In this document: piece by piece, positions 35,613 through 44,626 of the stretch | Layout: each line of letters starts with the position of its first letter | How positions within the stretch are numbered: position 1 is the first letter of the stretch | Assembly (NCBI GenBank): GCA_947038155.1 | Contig: CAMQVH010000004.1 | Location: forward strand, 107,118-171,117 | Direction of reading: 5' to 3' | Length of the DNA: 64,000 nt | Origin: an uncultured Bacteroides sp. | GTDB lineage: Bacteria > Bacteroidota > Bacteroidia > Bacteroidales > Bacteroidaceae | Program-made: the position numbers and the translations under genes | Notes under the pieces: generated by a model | The model's input: only the letters and a program-made list of their open reading frames with translations | What the model was told of the DNA's origin: nothing | Databases searched by the model: none

Positions 35613-36500
35613 TTAGAAATTAATATCGGATACGTTCTTTTTGCATTCTTCAAGTCTTTCCAGCGCCTCCTTGGATAACTGCGGATAATGTAAGTCCAGT
35701 TTTTCCATGCGTTCACAGATAATTTGCCCGACGGCATATCGCATAAACCATTTGTTGTCTGCCGGAATCACATACCACGGGGCAATCTCTGTTGAAGTTT
35801 CTGTCAGTACATCCGAGTAGGCTTTCATGTAGTCGTCCCAGTATTGCCGTTCTTTGACGTCGGCAGAAGAGAATTTCCAGTTCTTTGATTCATCGTTCAG
35901 CCTCTCCATGAATCGTTTCTTTTGTTCGGCTTTCGAAACGTTCAGGAAGAATTTGATGATGACCGTCCCGTTTTCAGTCAGATAACGTTCGAAATCATTA
36001 ATCTGCCGGTAGCGGCGTTTCCAAAATTCGTTGTCTATATCATTCGCTTTTAGTATTCCGGGTAGCTTGTTGGATAACAGGATTTCGGGATGTACTTTGG
36101 CTATCAGTACATCTTCATATTGGGAACGGTTGAAGATTCCGATTCGTCCCCGTTCGGGGAGTGAACGATTGATTCTCCATAAGTAGTCATGATCCAGTTC
36201 TTCGGCAGATGGTTGCTTAAAGGAGTACACCTGACACCCTTGCGGATTGATGCCGGACATTACGTGCTTGATCGTTCCGTCTTTTCCGGCAGCGTCCATC
36301 GCCTGAAAAATAACCAGAACCGAGTAGCGGTCTTGTGCATAAAGCATACTTTGCAGTTCAGACAGCTTTTCGATATTTTGGGCTAACTGTTCTTTGGCAT
36401 CCTGTTTGGATATATCAGCAGTAAATGAGGGATTGAAATCGGATACATGATGTTCCTTCCCCGGTTTGGCTGTAAGCTCTTTTAAGACTTCTTTTTTCAT
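35613..36500 (-). CDS. Polyphosphate kinase 2 family protein
   Basis: 295 residues. The Walker A is in VIFQAMDAAGKDGTIKHVMS, followed by GINPQGCQVYSFKQPSAEEL (NPQG is typical of PPK2), the Walker B-like IGIFNRSQYEDVLIAKVHPE, and the lid and C-terminal motif DWPWYVIP-like PWYVIPADNKWFMRY. It transfers phosphate between polyphosphate and nucleotides in the cytoplasm; the single-domain form and NPQGC sequence suit the AMP/ADP-using class, though this needs assay. It is monocistronic. Confidence 0.92.
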   Translation of the reverse strand: MKKEVLKELTAKPGKEHHVSDFNPSFTADISKQDAKEQLAQNIEKLSELQSMLYAQDRYSVLVIFQAMDAAGKDGTIKHVMSGINPQGCQVYSFKQPSAEELDHDYLWRINRSLPERGRIGIFNRSQYEDVLIAKVHPEILLSNKLPGILKANDIDNEFWKRRYRQINDFERYLTENGTVIIKFFLNVSKAEQKKRFMERLNDESKNWKFSSADVKERQYWDDYMKAYSDVLTETSTEIAPWYVIPADNKWFMRYAVGQIICERMEKLDLHYPQLSKEALERLEECKKNVSDINF

Positions 36501-36781
36501 TGTTGTATAATTAGGTTGTTATAGGTATATAACAGTTGAATAAAGAAATCAGTTCTTGTCAGATTAAGAGTATTGAATAGTAATTCCCCAATTATGCATC
36601 AACAGATTCTACATAATTCCACACTAATTCCACAGTTATATTTATATTGTCTACTATTTATGTGTTTGATTATCAGCTATATATGGCGGGGTGAAACGTT
36701 TGGCATCTGCTTTGCCATATATTAAGTACAAGAGATAATAAAAACAATAGTTCTATCATTCACACTTAAAAAATTACGATT

Positions 36782-37105
36782 ATGAAAAAGGTATTAGTAG
36801 CAGTAGCATTGGTATTAGGATTAGGTAGTTCTGTAGCATTCGCACAGGAAGTAAGTAACACTCCGGCAGTGGAAACTCAGACACAAGCTCCACAGGATGA
36901 GTATACAAAGATTGAAGTGAAAGATTTGCCGGAAGCAGTGACACAGGCAATAGCGAAAAGCTATGAAGATGCTACCATCAAGGAAGCGTATGTTGCCGAA
37001 AAAGAAACCGGTAAGGTTTATAAAGTAATTATCACTACAAAAGACGCCCAGGAAGTAACCGTACTTCTGAATGAAAAAGGAGAAGAAGTTAAAGAGATAA
37101 AGTAA
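36782..37105 (+). CDS. Small secreted PepSY-like protein
   Basis: 107 residues with signal peptide MKKVLVAVALVLGLGSSVAFA. The mature part has one helix-and-strands unit (IEVKDLPEAVTQAIAKSYED then IKEAYVAEKETGKVYKVIIT), the pattern of small Bacteroides PepSY-like periplasmic proteins. Its codons are strongly biased, suggesting high expression. A 9-bp inverted repeat (36679-36687 with 36714-36722) lies in the leader region. Function unknown. Confidence 0.75.
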   Translation: MKKVLVAVALVLGLGSSVAFAQEVSNTPAVETQTQAPQDEYTKIEVKDLPEAVTQAIAKSYEDATIKEAYVAEKETGKVYKVIITTKDAQEVTVLLNEKGEEVKEIK

Positions 37106-37128
37106 AACTTCGAAAGTAATAACTCATA

Positions 37129-37168
37129 GAGAGGTCCCGGTTCGTGATGAATTGGGACCTCTCGTTTC
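37129..37168. terminator. Terminator between the PepSY-like and GNAT genes
   Basis: GAGAGGTCCC (37129-37138) pairs perfectly with GGGACCTCTC (37154-37163). The convergent GNAT gene ends 64 bases to the right. Confidence 0.75.
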
Positions 37169-37231
37169 TATGTATTAGGTTCTGTATAAAGATAGTCGGC
37201 AGTAATATATACGGTAACAAAGCAAGGAGGT

Positions 37232-37738
37232 TTACGATTTATTTTTAAGTAATTCATAATAATGTGCATCAATGAACTGGCCATTCTTGAAGCAAGCCTT
37301 ACGATGTATTCCTGTTTTCTGAAATCCAGCTTTCTCCAGCACACGCATTGATGCGGCATTGTGTTCATATACCGTAGCGTATAGGCGTATTACGTCTGTA
37401 TGCTGAAAATAATGTTCTATAGCTCTTTCTAAAGCAGCTGTTGCAAGGCCCTTGTTCCAGTATGTTTCCGAAATCCAGTAACCGACTTCTGCATTGAAGC
37501 GTTCGACATCCGTCCCGCGGACGAATCCGATATTACCGATTGCCTCATGATTCGCCTCGATGCAATATTCATTCTGTTCCACTTGTTCCGAAGCGTATTT
37601 AATGAAGGCATCAGCATCTGTTTCTGTATATGGAAAAGGCAGCCCGTCACGGCAGTTATCCCATATCTTCTTATTATTCAGATGCCTTGCCAAGGCTTTG
37701 GCATCAGATTCTTTCCAGGGACGAAGTATAAAATCCAT
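37232..37738 (-). CDS. GNAT-family N-acetyltransferase (RimJ/RimL-like)
   Basis: 168 residues from ATG 37738; the longer frame runs into the preceding gene. Motifs: FILRPWKESDAKALARHLNN at the start, VGYWISETYWNKGLATAALE (acetyl-CoA loop) and AASMRVLEKAGFQKTGIHRK. It resembles ribosomal-protein or small-molecule acetyltransferases. It starts four bases after the DUF169 gene ends, so the two form one operon. Confidence 0.88.
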   Translation of the reverse strand: MDFILRPWKESDAKALARHLNNKKIWDNCRDGLPFPYTETDADAFIKYASEQVEQNEYCIEANHEAIGNIGFVRGTDVERFNAEVGYWISETYWNKGLATAALERAIEHYFQHTDVIRLYATVYEHNAASMRVLEKAGFQKTGIHRKACFKNGQFIDAHYYELLKNKS

Positions 37739-37742
37739 ATTC

Positions 37743-38465
37743 TTATTCTTTGTAGCTATTATGGTTTCTTTCCCGAATCTTTCCCCATGCGTGTGTGTCA
37801 AACAGGCAACTGCTGCGCATAGTCTCATACATCACCTTAAATCTCGACATCGGAATGGTATAACTCAGTATATCGGCCTCAAAATAAGGGCGTACAGAAG
37901 GATCAAAGAATCCGATGAATGTTCTGTATCCGCCTTTACGATTCTCCAGAATCGTCTGTGTGACCACAGAACTACATCCCGACCCGAAAGTGGAAATCAC
38001 TGTATCCTCCTTATTATTATCGAAGAAAGCCCAGGTGGTCAGTCCGGATAATATATCAGGATTGGCCAGAAAAAGGATTCCTTCCAAATGATCGAACGTT
38101 TCCACTTTATCTATACGGGCAAAATGCAGATATTCCTTTTCTGCCCTTGGTACTCCCAATTGTTCAATAAAGCTTTTTACCATTTCCGGCGTCTGCTTAT
38201 ATCGTTCCTTTAGAGATACGAACGTCGGCACGTGCTCGGGCATATCAGTGAATCCGGTATAAAACTTACCGCCGCCGCAACCAATTGTTTCCGCATTCAG
38301 GCTGATGGTATTACCTTCCCTGACTTTACTTATGCTTTTAAAGAAGCACCCGTTCACTTTCCCCGTTTCATTTTCAAGAATGTCCGAGTACCAGAATACG
38401 ATAGGTAATTCGGCATATTCGCCAAAAGCTTCCCGATAGTTTTCGATGAATTTTTTTATTTCCAT
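37743..38465 (-). CDS. DUF169 family protein
   Basis: 240 residues. CGGGKFYTGFTDMPEHV, FLANPDILSGLTTWAFF and FGSGCSSVVTQTI with PSVRPYFEADILSYTIPMSR are typical of DUF169. Conserved Cys residues suggest metal or cofactor binding, but no activity is established. It is the first gene of a pair with the GNAT gene. Confidence 0.85.
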   Translation of the reverse strand: MEIKKFIENYREAFGEYAELPIVFWYSDILENETGKVNGCFFKSISKVREGNTISLNAETIGCGGGKFYTGFTDMPEHVPTFVSLKERYKQTPEMVKSFIEQLGVPRAEKEYLHFARIDKVETFDHLEGILFLANPDILSGLTTWAFFDNNKEDTVISTFGSGCSSVVTQTILENRKGGYRTFIGFFDPSVRPYFEADILSYTIPMSRFKVMYETMRSSCLFDTHAWGKIRERNHNSYKE

Positions 38466-38559
38466 AATTGGTTATTTTATCTACGTACAAAGTTAAACTA
38501 AAAAAGCAAGGAGCAAAGAATAAAGTCCGAAAATATGCGTTTGGTATACGGAGCGATGA

Positions 38560-38796
38560 AGCACTGAGGGACGCTATCAGATCAAAGTTTCTATGATGGA
38601 ACTATCGGCAGGAATGAATCTGAATAAATATCTGAAGCTAAGTCTGATAGCAGAGATGGGAGGATTATCGTGCAGCCGGATTGCTTATTACACAACACGT
38701 ACACTGAAGACCTTTTTCGAAGATATGTCCAGAGATACGGACCCTTATTTCAAACCGGCTGTATATGTTTCGATGGGAATGAAGTATAAGTTCTGA
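38560..38796 (+). pseudogene. C-terminal fragment of an outer-membrane beta-barrel protein
   Basis: From 38560 the frame reads STEGRYQIKVSMMELSAGMN then LNKYLKLSLIAEMGGLSCSR and ends PAVYVSMGMKYKF. Alternating polar/hydrophobic strands and a terminal Phe are barrel features. A stop precedes it and the rest of the gene is missing. An ATG at 38593 could start a 67-residue piece, but this would have no signal peptide, so it is most likely a dead remnant. Confidence 0.6.
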
Positions 38797-38817
38797 AAAA
38801 GTAGTAACTTTATCGCC

Positions 38818-38913
38818 ATGTCAGTGAAACGAACATTATATTCAGCATTAAAAGTCATAGGGGTATTTCTGATCATATCCTTGATATTCAGGTGCCCGGT
38901 ATCACCGGGATAG
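38818..38913 (+). CDS. Possible 31-residue membrane peptide
   Basis: ATG 38818 gives MSVKRTLYSALKVIGVFLII then SLIFRCPVSPG: basic start and one helix. A weak -7-like TAACTTTA lies just upstream. The last codons form a small hairpin (CCCGGT/ACCGGG, 38895-38909). It could be real, or a by-product of the neighbouring gene remnant. Confidence 0.25.
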   Translation: MSVKRTLYSALKVIGVFLIISLIFRCPVSPG

Positions 38914-39172
38914 AGTTTGCGCAAAGCATTCAATATGGCTTCTGACTTTATTACAGACTCTCACTGGAACACCCATACGTTAAGTTTTGGTCTTATTTCA
39001 TAAAAAAGGGTATTTTGCAAAAGAAAAAGGAGAGAACATAGTGCATTATTCCCGCGAAATGCCGTTATTTGCACTCACTAAACAATAAAAGGTTTATTTC
39101 GATTTGATTATTTCACATGAATCTTCTCATTTATTGAGCATATCCATCTCTGATTAAGAACTTCCAAAGAAC
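38914..39172. other. Intergenic region, nothing recognised
   Basis: I see no gene, RNA or repeat here before the promoter of the RRM gene. Confidence 0.5.
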
Positions 39173-39205
39173 TTTGTTATTGAAATTATTAATTTTTTAT
39201 ATTTG
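39173..39205 (+). promoter_or_regulatory. Promoter of the RRM gene, very close to the start codon
   Basis: TTTG 39173-39176 and TATATTTG 39198-39205, spacer 21. The ATG is at 39212, only six bases after the box. Confidence 0.7.
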
Positions 39206-39211
39206 TATTTT

Positions 39212-39457
39212 ATGAATTTGTACATTGGAAATCTTAACTATAACGTTAAGGAATCAGACTTGAGAAACGTAATGGAAGAGTATGGAGCAGTTGCTTCAGT
39301 TAAATTAATCACAGATCGTGAAACAAGAAGATCAAAAGGCTTTGCTTTTATTGAAATGCCGGATGATACAGAAGCAGCTAACGCTATCAAAGAATTGAAT
39401 GGTGCTGAATATGTAGGCCGTCCGATGGTAGTTAAAGAGGCTTTGCCGAAGAACTAA
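39212..39457 (+). CDS. RRM-domain RNA-binding protein
   Basis: 81 residues, a single RNA-recognition motif. RNP2 is LYIGNL (residues 3-8) and RNP1 is RSKGFAFIEM; the rest is the usual beta-alpha-beta fold. The Bacteroides Rbp family of such proteins is reported to act as global RNA-binding regulators, in species that lack Hfq. I chose ATG 39212 since it opens the conserved MNLYIGNLNY. The promoter box lies so close that the transcript may have almost no leader. A strong terminator follows. Confidence 0.93.
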   Translation: MNLYIGNLNYNVKESDLRNVMEEYGAVASVKLITDRETRRSKGFAFIEMPDDTEAANAIKELNGAEYVGRPMVVKEALPKN

Positions 39458-39483
39458 TTGACTGAATAACAATCAGTATATAA

Positions 39484-39524
39484 AAAGAAGGTGTGTTGGT
39501 GATCCCAACACACCTTCTTTCGTT
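39484..39524 (+). terminator. Intrinsic terminator after the RRM gene
   Basis: A stem of about 16 bp (AAAGAAGGTGTGTTGG with CCAACACACCTTCTTT, 39484-39499 and 39505-39520) with a short loop. Confidence 0.85.
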
Positions 39525-39604
39525 TCTGCAGAATCCTGGCCGGACTATTTCTTAAAGTCCAAAGAATTTATCTCTCTTTTTATTGTCTGCGGTTATTTTT
39601 TTCT

Positions 39605-39612
39605 TACCTTTG
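39605..39612 (+). promoter_or_regulatory. -7 box of the glutamine synthetase gene
   Basis: TACCTTTG fits TAnnTTTG and lies 26 bases before ATG 39639. Confidence 0.5.
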
Positions 39613-39638
39613 GTTCACTAACAACAAACCGATAGAAG

Positions 39639-41141
39639 ATGAATCAAGAACTTTTAATGAATCCTAACTGTCTGGTGGCTGCTTTGGAAAAGCCTGCCGC
39701 CGAGTTTACTAAGGCAGATATTATTTCTTTTATTCAGAAGAATAATATCCGTATGGTCAATTTCATGTATCCTGCTGCTGACGGGCGACTGAAAATATTG
39801 AATTTTGTAATTAATAATGCGGCTTATCTGGATGCTATCCTTACTTGTGGAGAGCGGGTGGACGGTTCCAGCCTGTTTCCTTTTATAGAGGCGGGGAGTA
39901 GCGACCTGTATGTAGTGCCTCGTTTCCGTACCGCTTTTGTCGATCCGTTTGCAGAAATACCGACACTTTCGATGCTTTGTTCTTTCTTCAATAAAGACGG
40001 TGAGCCATTGGAAAGTTCTCCGGAACATACTTTGCATAAAGCGTGTAAAGCATTTACTGATGTCACAGGTATGGAGTTTCAGGCGATGGGTGAGCTGGAA
40101 TACTATGTTATTTCACCGGATACAGGAATGTTTCAGGCTACAGATCAACGTGGTTATCATGAATCTGCTCCGTATGCTAAGTTTAACGATTTCCGTACGC
40201 AGTGTATGTCGTATATAGCTCAGACGGGTGGGCAGATAAAATATGGTCATTCCGAGGTTGGTAATTTTACATTGGATGGCATGATTTATGAACAGAACGA
40301 AATAGAGTTCCTGCCTGTTCGTGCCGAAGATGCGGCAGATCAATTGATGATTGCCAAATGGGTGATTCGTAACTTGGGATACAGATATGGGTATAATGTG
40401 ACATTTGCGCCTAAGATTACGGCTGGAAAAGCCGGATCGGGTTTACATATTCATATGCGTATTGTAAAGGACGGACAAAATCAGATGCTGAAAGACGGTG
40501 TATTGTCGGAAACAGCCCGTAAGGCAATCGCCGGAATGATGGAACTTGCTCCTTCTATTACAGCCTTTGGAAATACCAATCCTACTTCTTACTTCCGTTT
40601 GGTTCCTCATCAGGAAGCACCGACCAATGTTTGCTGGGGAGATCGCAACCGTTCTGTATTAGTGCGTGTACCGTTGGGCTGGGCTGCCAAGACCGATATG
40701 TGTACTTTGGCAAATCCATTGGAAAGCGAAAGTCATTTTGATACCAGCCAGAAACAAACGGTAGAAATGCGTTCTCCGGATGGTTCGGCAGATTTGTATC
40801 AGCTGCTTGCGGGACTGGCTGTTGCCTGCCGTCATGGTTTTGAGATAGAACAGGCTTTGGACATTGCAAAGAGAACGTATGTAAATGTAAATATCCATCA
40901 GAAAGAGAATGAGGACAAGCTGAAAGCATTGGCTCAATTGCCGGATAGTTGTGCGGCATCTGCCGAATGTTTGCTAAAACAACGTGCTGTCTTCGAGCAA
41001 TATAATGTATTTAGTCCGGCTATGATTGACGGTATTATACGCAAGCTCCGTAGTTATGAGGACAAAACATTACGTGCCGATCTGGAAGGCAAACCGGAAG
41101 AAATGCTGGAACTGGTACATAAGTATTTCCACTGTGGATAA
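39639..41141 (+). CDS. glnA: GSI-type glutamine synthetase
   Basis: 500 residues. The N-terminal beta-grasp domain (about 20-120) precedes the catalytic domain, which shows MGELEYYVIS (metal Glu), NEIEFLPV, the ATP/Glu-binding FAPKITAGKAGSGLHIHM, NPTSYFRLVPHQEAPTNVCW and VEMRSPDGSADLYQLL (Arg of the R359 site). It makes glutamine from glutamate, ammonia and ATP. The adenylylation Tyr loop of enteric enzymes is not recognisable. Bacteroides often rely on GSIII as main enzyme, so this may be a second synthetase or act on a related amine. Confidence 0.88.
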   Translation: MNQELLMNPNCLVAALEKPAAEFTKADIISFIQKNNIRMVNFMYPAADGRLKILNFVINNAAYLDAILTCGERVDGSSLFPFIEAGSSDLYVVPRFRTAFVDPFAEIPTLSMLCSFFNKDGEPLESSPEHTLHKACKAFTDVTGMEFQAMGELEYYVISPDTGMFQATDQRGYHESAPYAKFNDFRTQCMSYIAQTGGQIKYGHSEVGNFTLDGMIYEQNEIEFLPVRAEDAADQLMIAKWVIRNLGYRYGYNVTFAPKITAGKAGSGLHIHMRIVKDGQNQMLKDGVLSETARKAIAGMMELAPSITAFGNTNPTSYFRLVPHQEAPTNVCWGDRNRSVLVRVPLGWAAKTDMCTLANPLESESHFDTSQKQTVEMRSPDGSADLYQLLAGLAVACRHGFEIEQALDIAKRTYVNVNIHQKENEDKLKALAQLPDSCAASAECLLKQRAVFEQYNVFSPAMIDGIIRKLRSYEDKTLRADLEGKPEEMLELVHKYFHCG

Positions 41142-41179
41142 GCAATAAAAGCATTCTGCTTATAAAAATACTACAAATA

Positions 41180-41222
41180 AAGGAGGGTGCACTTCACAAT
41201 CGCGGTGGCACCCTCTTTTATT
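41180..41222. terminator. Terminator between the glutamine synthetase and a small minus-strand gene
   Basis: GAGGGTGC (41183-41190) pairs with GCACCCTC (41208-41215), then TTTTATTT. It probably also serves the convergent small gene. Confidence 0.75.
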
Positions 41223-41395
41223 TAATCTTCATTGTTATCTTCTTCGTCATCTACCAGGTTATTGAGTTCAAGTTCCAAGTCTACCAAGTCTTGTTTCCAT
41301 AACTCTATGATATCTTTCGGTGTATCTTTGGCTGCCTTCTTGATTCTTTCCTGAGCAACAGATACTTCATGCTCTAATTGACTACGTCTGCTCAT
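41222..41395 (-). CDS. Small acidic coiled-coil protein
   Basis: 57 residues from ATG 41395 (MSRRSQLEHEVSVAQERIKK); three extra codons upstream are also open. The sequence is predicted helical with heptad-like Leu spacing and ends in an acidic tail (DDEEDNNED). Small conserved proteins of this kind occur in Bacteroides without known function. Confidence 0.55.
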   Translation of the reverse strand: MSRRSQLEHEVSVAQERIKKAAKDTPKDIIELWKQDLVDLELELNNLVDDEEDNNED

Positions 41396-41533
41396 ACAAT
41401 TCAATATTTAATTAATAAAATTATAAACAAACAGTAAGGAGAATAGTTCGATGGGATGAATTTAAAAATGGACGGGATGAACTATTTATAAATAAGGGCT
41501 GTTGTAGTCTAAAATCTTTTTAAATATACAATT

Positions 41534-42304
41534 ATGCTCAATTTATTAGCCGTGTTTTTAGTCTGTTCAGGTATCGGAATTGCAGTTCACATAGCAATCG
41601 ATCTGACGCATCGTCCTCAATCAATGAAGATAATGAATGCAGTATGGATATTGACTGCATTGTGGGGAAGTTACTTAGCTTTATGGGCTTATAATAAGTT
41701 CGGACAAGGTGCTCCCATGAAGATGGGAGGTGGTGAAATGAAAATGGATATGTCGGACATGAAGGGGATGGATATGTCGGACATGAAAGGGATGAGTATG
41801 TCCGGTATGAAAGGTATGAATATGGATATGTCGATGGGAGATATGTCCGTGAAACGTCCTCATTGGCAGTCTGTGGCTTTATCAGCTTTACATTGTGGAG
41901 CAGGCTGCACATTGGCTGATATAATAGGAGAGTGGTTCACTAATTATATCCCGGTAACCGTTGCAGGAAGTCAGCTTATTGGAAACTGGGTACTTGATTT
42001 TATATTGGCGTTGATCATAGGAGTTTATTTTCAATTCTATGCTATTCGGGAGATGGAGAGGATATCGGCGGGAAAGGCACTGTCCCGTGCTTTTAAAGCA
42101 GATTTCTTTTCTCTGCTGTCTTGGCAAATCGGAATGTATGGCTGGATGGCAATCGTTTATTTTGTTTTATTTGTCAATGAGCCTTTACCTAAAGATACAT
42201 GGATATTCTGGTTTATGATGCAGCTGGCTATGCTTTTTGGCTTTTTCTGTGCTTATCCGATGAATGCTTTATTAATAAAGTTAGGCGTGAAAAAGGGAAT
42301 GTAA
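41534..42304 (+). CDS. DUF4396 membrane protein with Met-rich loop
   Basis: 256 residues with about six helices. Between helix 2 and the conserved core lies residues 62-104, which contain 17 Met in 43 positions, built from repeats of MDMSDMKG and MSMSGMKG. The DUF4396 core follows (SALHCGAGCTLADIIGEW, with His120, Cys121 and Cys125). Met-rich segments and His/Cys pairs often bind copper(I) or silver(I), so a metal transport or metal-sensing role is plausible but unproven. It stands alone. Confidence 0.8.
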   Translation: MLNLLAVFLVCSGIGIAVHIAIDLTHRPQSMKIMNAVWILTALWGSYLALWAYNKFGQGAPMKMGGGEMKMDMSDMKGMDMSDMKGMSMSGMKGMNMDMSMGDMSVKRPHWQSVALSALHCGAGCTLADIIGEWFTNYIPVTVAGSQLIGNWVLDFILALIIGVYFQFYAIREMERISAGKALSRAFKADFFSLLSWQIGMYGWMAIVYFVLFVNEPLPKDTWIFWFMMQLAMLFGFFCAYPMNALLIKLGVKKGM

Positions 42305-42352
42305 ATTTCAGATATTACTTTATCATCGCAGGGATATATTGGTACATAAAAT

Positions 42353-42404
42353 AGAACCACACGGAGAAACAAAAGCCCAAAGCTCTATTTCTCCGTGTGG
42401 TTCT
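42353..42404. terminator. Bidirectional terminator between the DUF4396 gene and sucD
   Basis: A perfect 17-bp inverted repeat (42353-42369 with 42388-42404) ends both convergent genes. Confidence 0.85.
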
Positions 42405-42406
42405 GT

Positions 42407-43267
42407 TTATCTTTTCAGTAACTTAGGAATATCCGAAGGCTCTTGTGCAACTCGTATGCCGGCAGCTTCTAAAGCCTCTATTTTGTCTTTTGCCGAGCCG
42501 GAACCTCCCGAAACAATAGCTCCTGCGTGGCCCATCTGTTTTCCCGGAGGAGCAGACTGTCCGGCAATAAATGCTACTACAGGCTTATTTACATGACTGC
42601 GAATATATTCAGCAGCCTGTTCTTCCGCGTTTCCTCCGATTTCTCCGATTAACACAATTGCTTTCGTTTCAGGATCATTCTGGAACATTTCCAGTAGTTT
42701 AAGGAAATGCGGACCTACCACAGGATCTCCTCCGATGCCGATTGCAGTAGACTGTCCCATACCATTAGCCGTTAAGTGATATACTATTTCATAAGTGAGT
42801 GTTCCACTACGGCTGATGACACCGACATTTCCTTTTTGAAAGACTTGTCCCGGAAGGATTCCTACCATACTTTCTCCGGGAGAAATAAGTCCCGGACAGT
42901 TGGGGCCAACCAACATTGCCCCTCTTTGTTCGGCAAACCGATGTGCTTTGATGACATCCAGAGTCGGAATACCTTCTGCGATACAGACTATTAGCCGGAT
43001 GCCTGCATCCGCAGCCTCCATAATGGCATCTGCTGCAAAACGAGCCGGCACAAAGATGATGGAAGTATTAGCCTGTGTCTGTTTTACAGCTTCATACATC
43101 GTATTGAAAACCGGAATACCGTCTACTTCCGTACCTCCCTTGCCCGGAGAAGTGCCGCCAACGACATTCGTTCCGTATTCTTTCATCTTCTTGGCATGAA
43201 AAAGCCCGTCTCTACCGGTGATACCTTGTACAATCAAACGGGTGGATTTATCTATTAATATACTCAT
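42407..43267 (-). CDS. sucD: Succinyl-CoA ligase alpha subunit
   Basis: 286 residues. The CoA-binding Rossmann domain ([20 protein letters not shown]) is followed by [28 protein letters not shown] and the phosphohistidine loop [20 protein letters not shown]. With SucC it interconverts succinyl-CoA and succinate with nucleotide phosphorylation; in Bacteroides this links to the succinate/propionate pathway. It follows sucC after 29 bases. Confidence 0.96.
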   Translation of the reverse strand: MSILIDKSTRLIVQGITGRDGLFHAKKMKEYGTNVVGGTSPGKGGTEVDGIPVFNTMYEAVKQTQANTSIIFVPARFAADAIMEAADAGIRLIVCIAEGIPTLDVIKAHRFAEQRGAMLVGPNCPGLISPGESMVGILPGQVFQKGNVGVISRSGTLTYEIVYHLTANGMGQSTAIGIGGDPVVGPHFLKLLEMFQNDPETKAIVLIGEIGGNAEEQAAEYIRSHVNKPVVAFIAGQSAPPGKQMGHAGAIVSGGSGSAKDKIEALEAAGIRVAQEPSDIPKLLKR

Positions 43268-43296
43268 TGTTCCTTCATTTTTTATGTGATTTCATC

Positions 43297-44427
43297 TTAA
43301 GATTTGATAGCCATTAAAGCGGCTTCCTGCATAGTTGTAGCTATCTGAAAACGGCTATGGTTGCGTAAAAGATCACGTCCGATATGCTCATTGGTTCCTG
43401 TGAGCCTGACAATGACAGGTATATCACTCTTAATCTGATCGAATGCCTGAATAAGACCGATGGCTACATCGTCACAACGGGTGATTCCTCCGAAAATGTT
43501 TATCAGGACGACCTTTACTTTCTCGTCCTGTAATAGAAGTTTCATAGCTTCAACCACCTTGACAGGGTTCGAACTACCGCCAATATCAAGGAAGTTGGCA
43601 GGATTTCCCCCATGAAGTTTTATCATATCCATTGTTGCCATAGCAAGTCCGGCGCCATTTACCATACAGCCTATATTTCCATCCATGTGAACGTAGCTGA
43701 ATCCTTTGTTTTTAGCATCTGCTTCTACTTTTTCTTCTTCTGTAGGATCAAACAAACTCAGTACATCCGGATGGCGGTAAAGAGCATTATCGTCAAAAAC
43801 AATTTTGGCGTCAATAGCCATCAATATGCCTTTGGCGGTAAGAGCCAATGGATTTACTTCAACCAGCGATGCGTCATTCTCCATGAAAATTTTGTAGAGT
43901 GCTTGCAGAATAGCGGCCATTCTGCCGGCTTGTTCTATGTGAGGGAAGAGCGAGAATGCGAAACGGCGTGCCAGATAATCAGGCAGACCGATGAATGGGT
44001 CAATAGCATAGCGAATTATTTTTTCCGGTGATTGCCGGGCTACTTCTTCGATATCCATACCACCGGACGCACTCATCATAAGGATGACCGAGCGTGTATT
44101 TCTGTCAATGGTGAAGCTGACATAGTATTCTGCGGCAATATCAACCGCCTCGCTGACCAGTATCTGATTGACAGGAAGCCCTTTAATACTCATACCCAGA
44201 ATGTTTTTAGCTTCCTGATAGGCATCTTCTGTATTATCTACCAGTTTAACACCTCCGGCTTTTCCCCGTCCGCCGGTCAGCACTTGTGCTTTAATAACCA
44301 CTCTGTCCGAGCCCATTCTCCTGTATGCGGCAACTGCACCGGCAGCCGTTCGACATAGGGTATGCCTTTCAACAGGGATCCCATACTTGGAGAAAATTTC
44401 TTTTGCTTGATATTCATGTATTTTCAT
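43297..44427 (-). CDS. sucC: Succinyl-CoA ligase beta subunit
   Basis: 376 residues. ATP-grasp domain at the N-terminus (KIHEYQAKEIFSKYGIPVER, KAQVLTGGRGKAGGVKL) and the ligase domain with MVNGAGLAMATMDMIKLHGG, PANFLDIGGSSNP and INIFGGITRCDDVA. It binds the nucleotide and succinate. Operon with sucD. Confidence 0.96.
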   Translation of the reverse strand: MKIHEYQAKEIFSKYGIPVERHTLCRTAAGAVAAYRRMGSDRVVIKAQVLTGGRGKAGGVKLVDNTEDAYQEAKNILGMSIKGLPVNQILVSEAVDIAAEYYVSFTIDRNTRSVILMMSASGGMDIEEVARQSPEKIIRYAIDPFIGLPDYLARRFAFSLFPHIEQAGRMAAILQALYKIFMENDASLVEVNPLALTAKGILMAIDAKIVFDDNALYRHPDVLSLFDPTEEEKVEADAKNKGFSYVHMDGNIGCMVNGAGLAMATMDMIKLHGGNPANFLDIGGSSNPVKVVEAMKLLLQDEKVKVVLINIFGGITRCDDVAIGLIQAFDQIKSDIPVIVRLTGTNEHIGRDLLRNHSRFQIATTMQEAALMAIKS

Positions 44428-44554
44428 GGTCCGCGAATTTGAATAAATGATTCCTATAATGAAAACAAGTGAAAGATTCGGAATGTTTGCTCGTAGAGAA
44501 GACTAATGGTGTGTTTTACAGCATATTAATTGTCTCATGTTTGACTAATAAGCA

Positions 44555-44589
44555 TAAAAAAAGCGTATCGGCAAACTAGTCGACACGCT
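44555..44589 (-). terminator. Terminator after fabD
   Basis: AGCGTATCG (44562-44570) pairs imperfectly with CGACACGCT (44581-44589); the seven A at 44556-44562 form the U tract on the minus strand. Confidence 0.65.
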
Positions 44590-44626
44590 CTATAGTTGAG
44601 AAAAGGTAAAGTATATCTACGAATGC

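Noticed and set aside
35475..35678. 67-residue plus-strand ORF with a hydrophobic start
   Set aside because: It overlaps the end of the well-supported PPK2 gene on the other strand, has no promoter box, and its second half is simply the antisense of the PPK2 C-terminus.
41716..41848. Short tandem DNA repeats, considered as a CRISPR-like array
   Set aside because: They encode in-frame Met-rich peptide repeats in the DUF4396 protein; no spacers of constant length and no cas genes.
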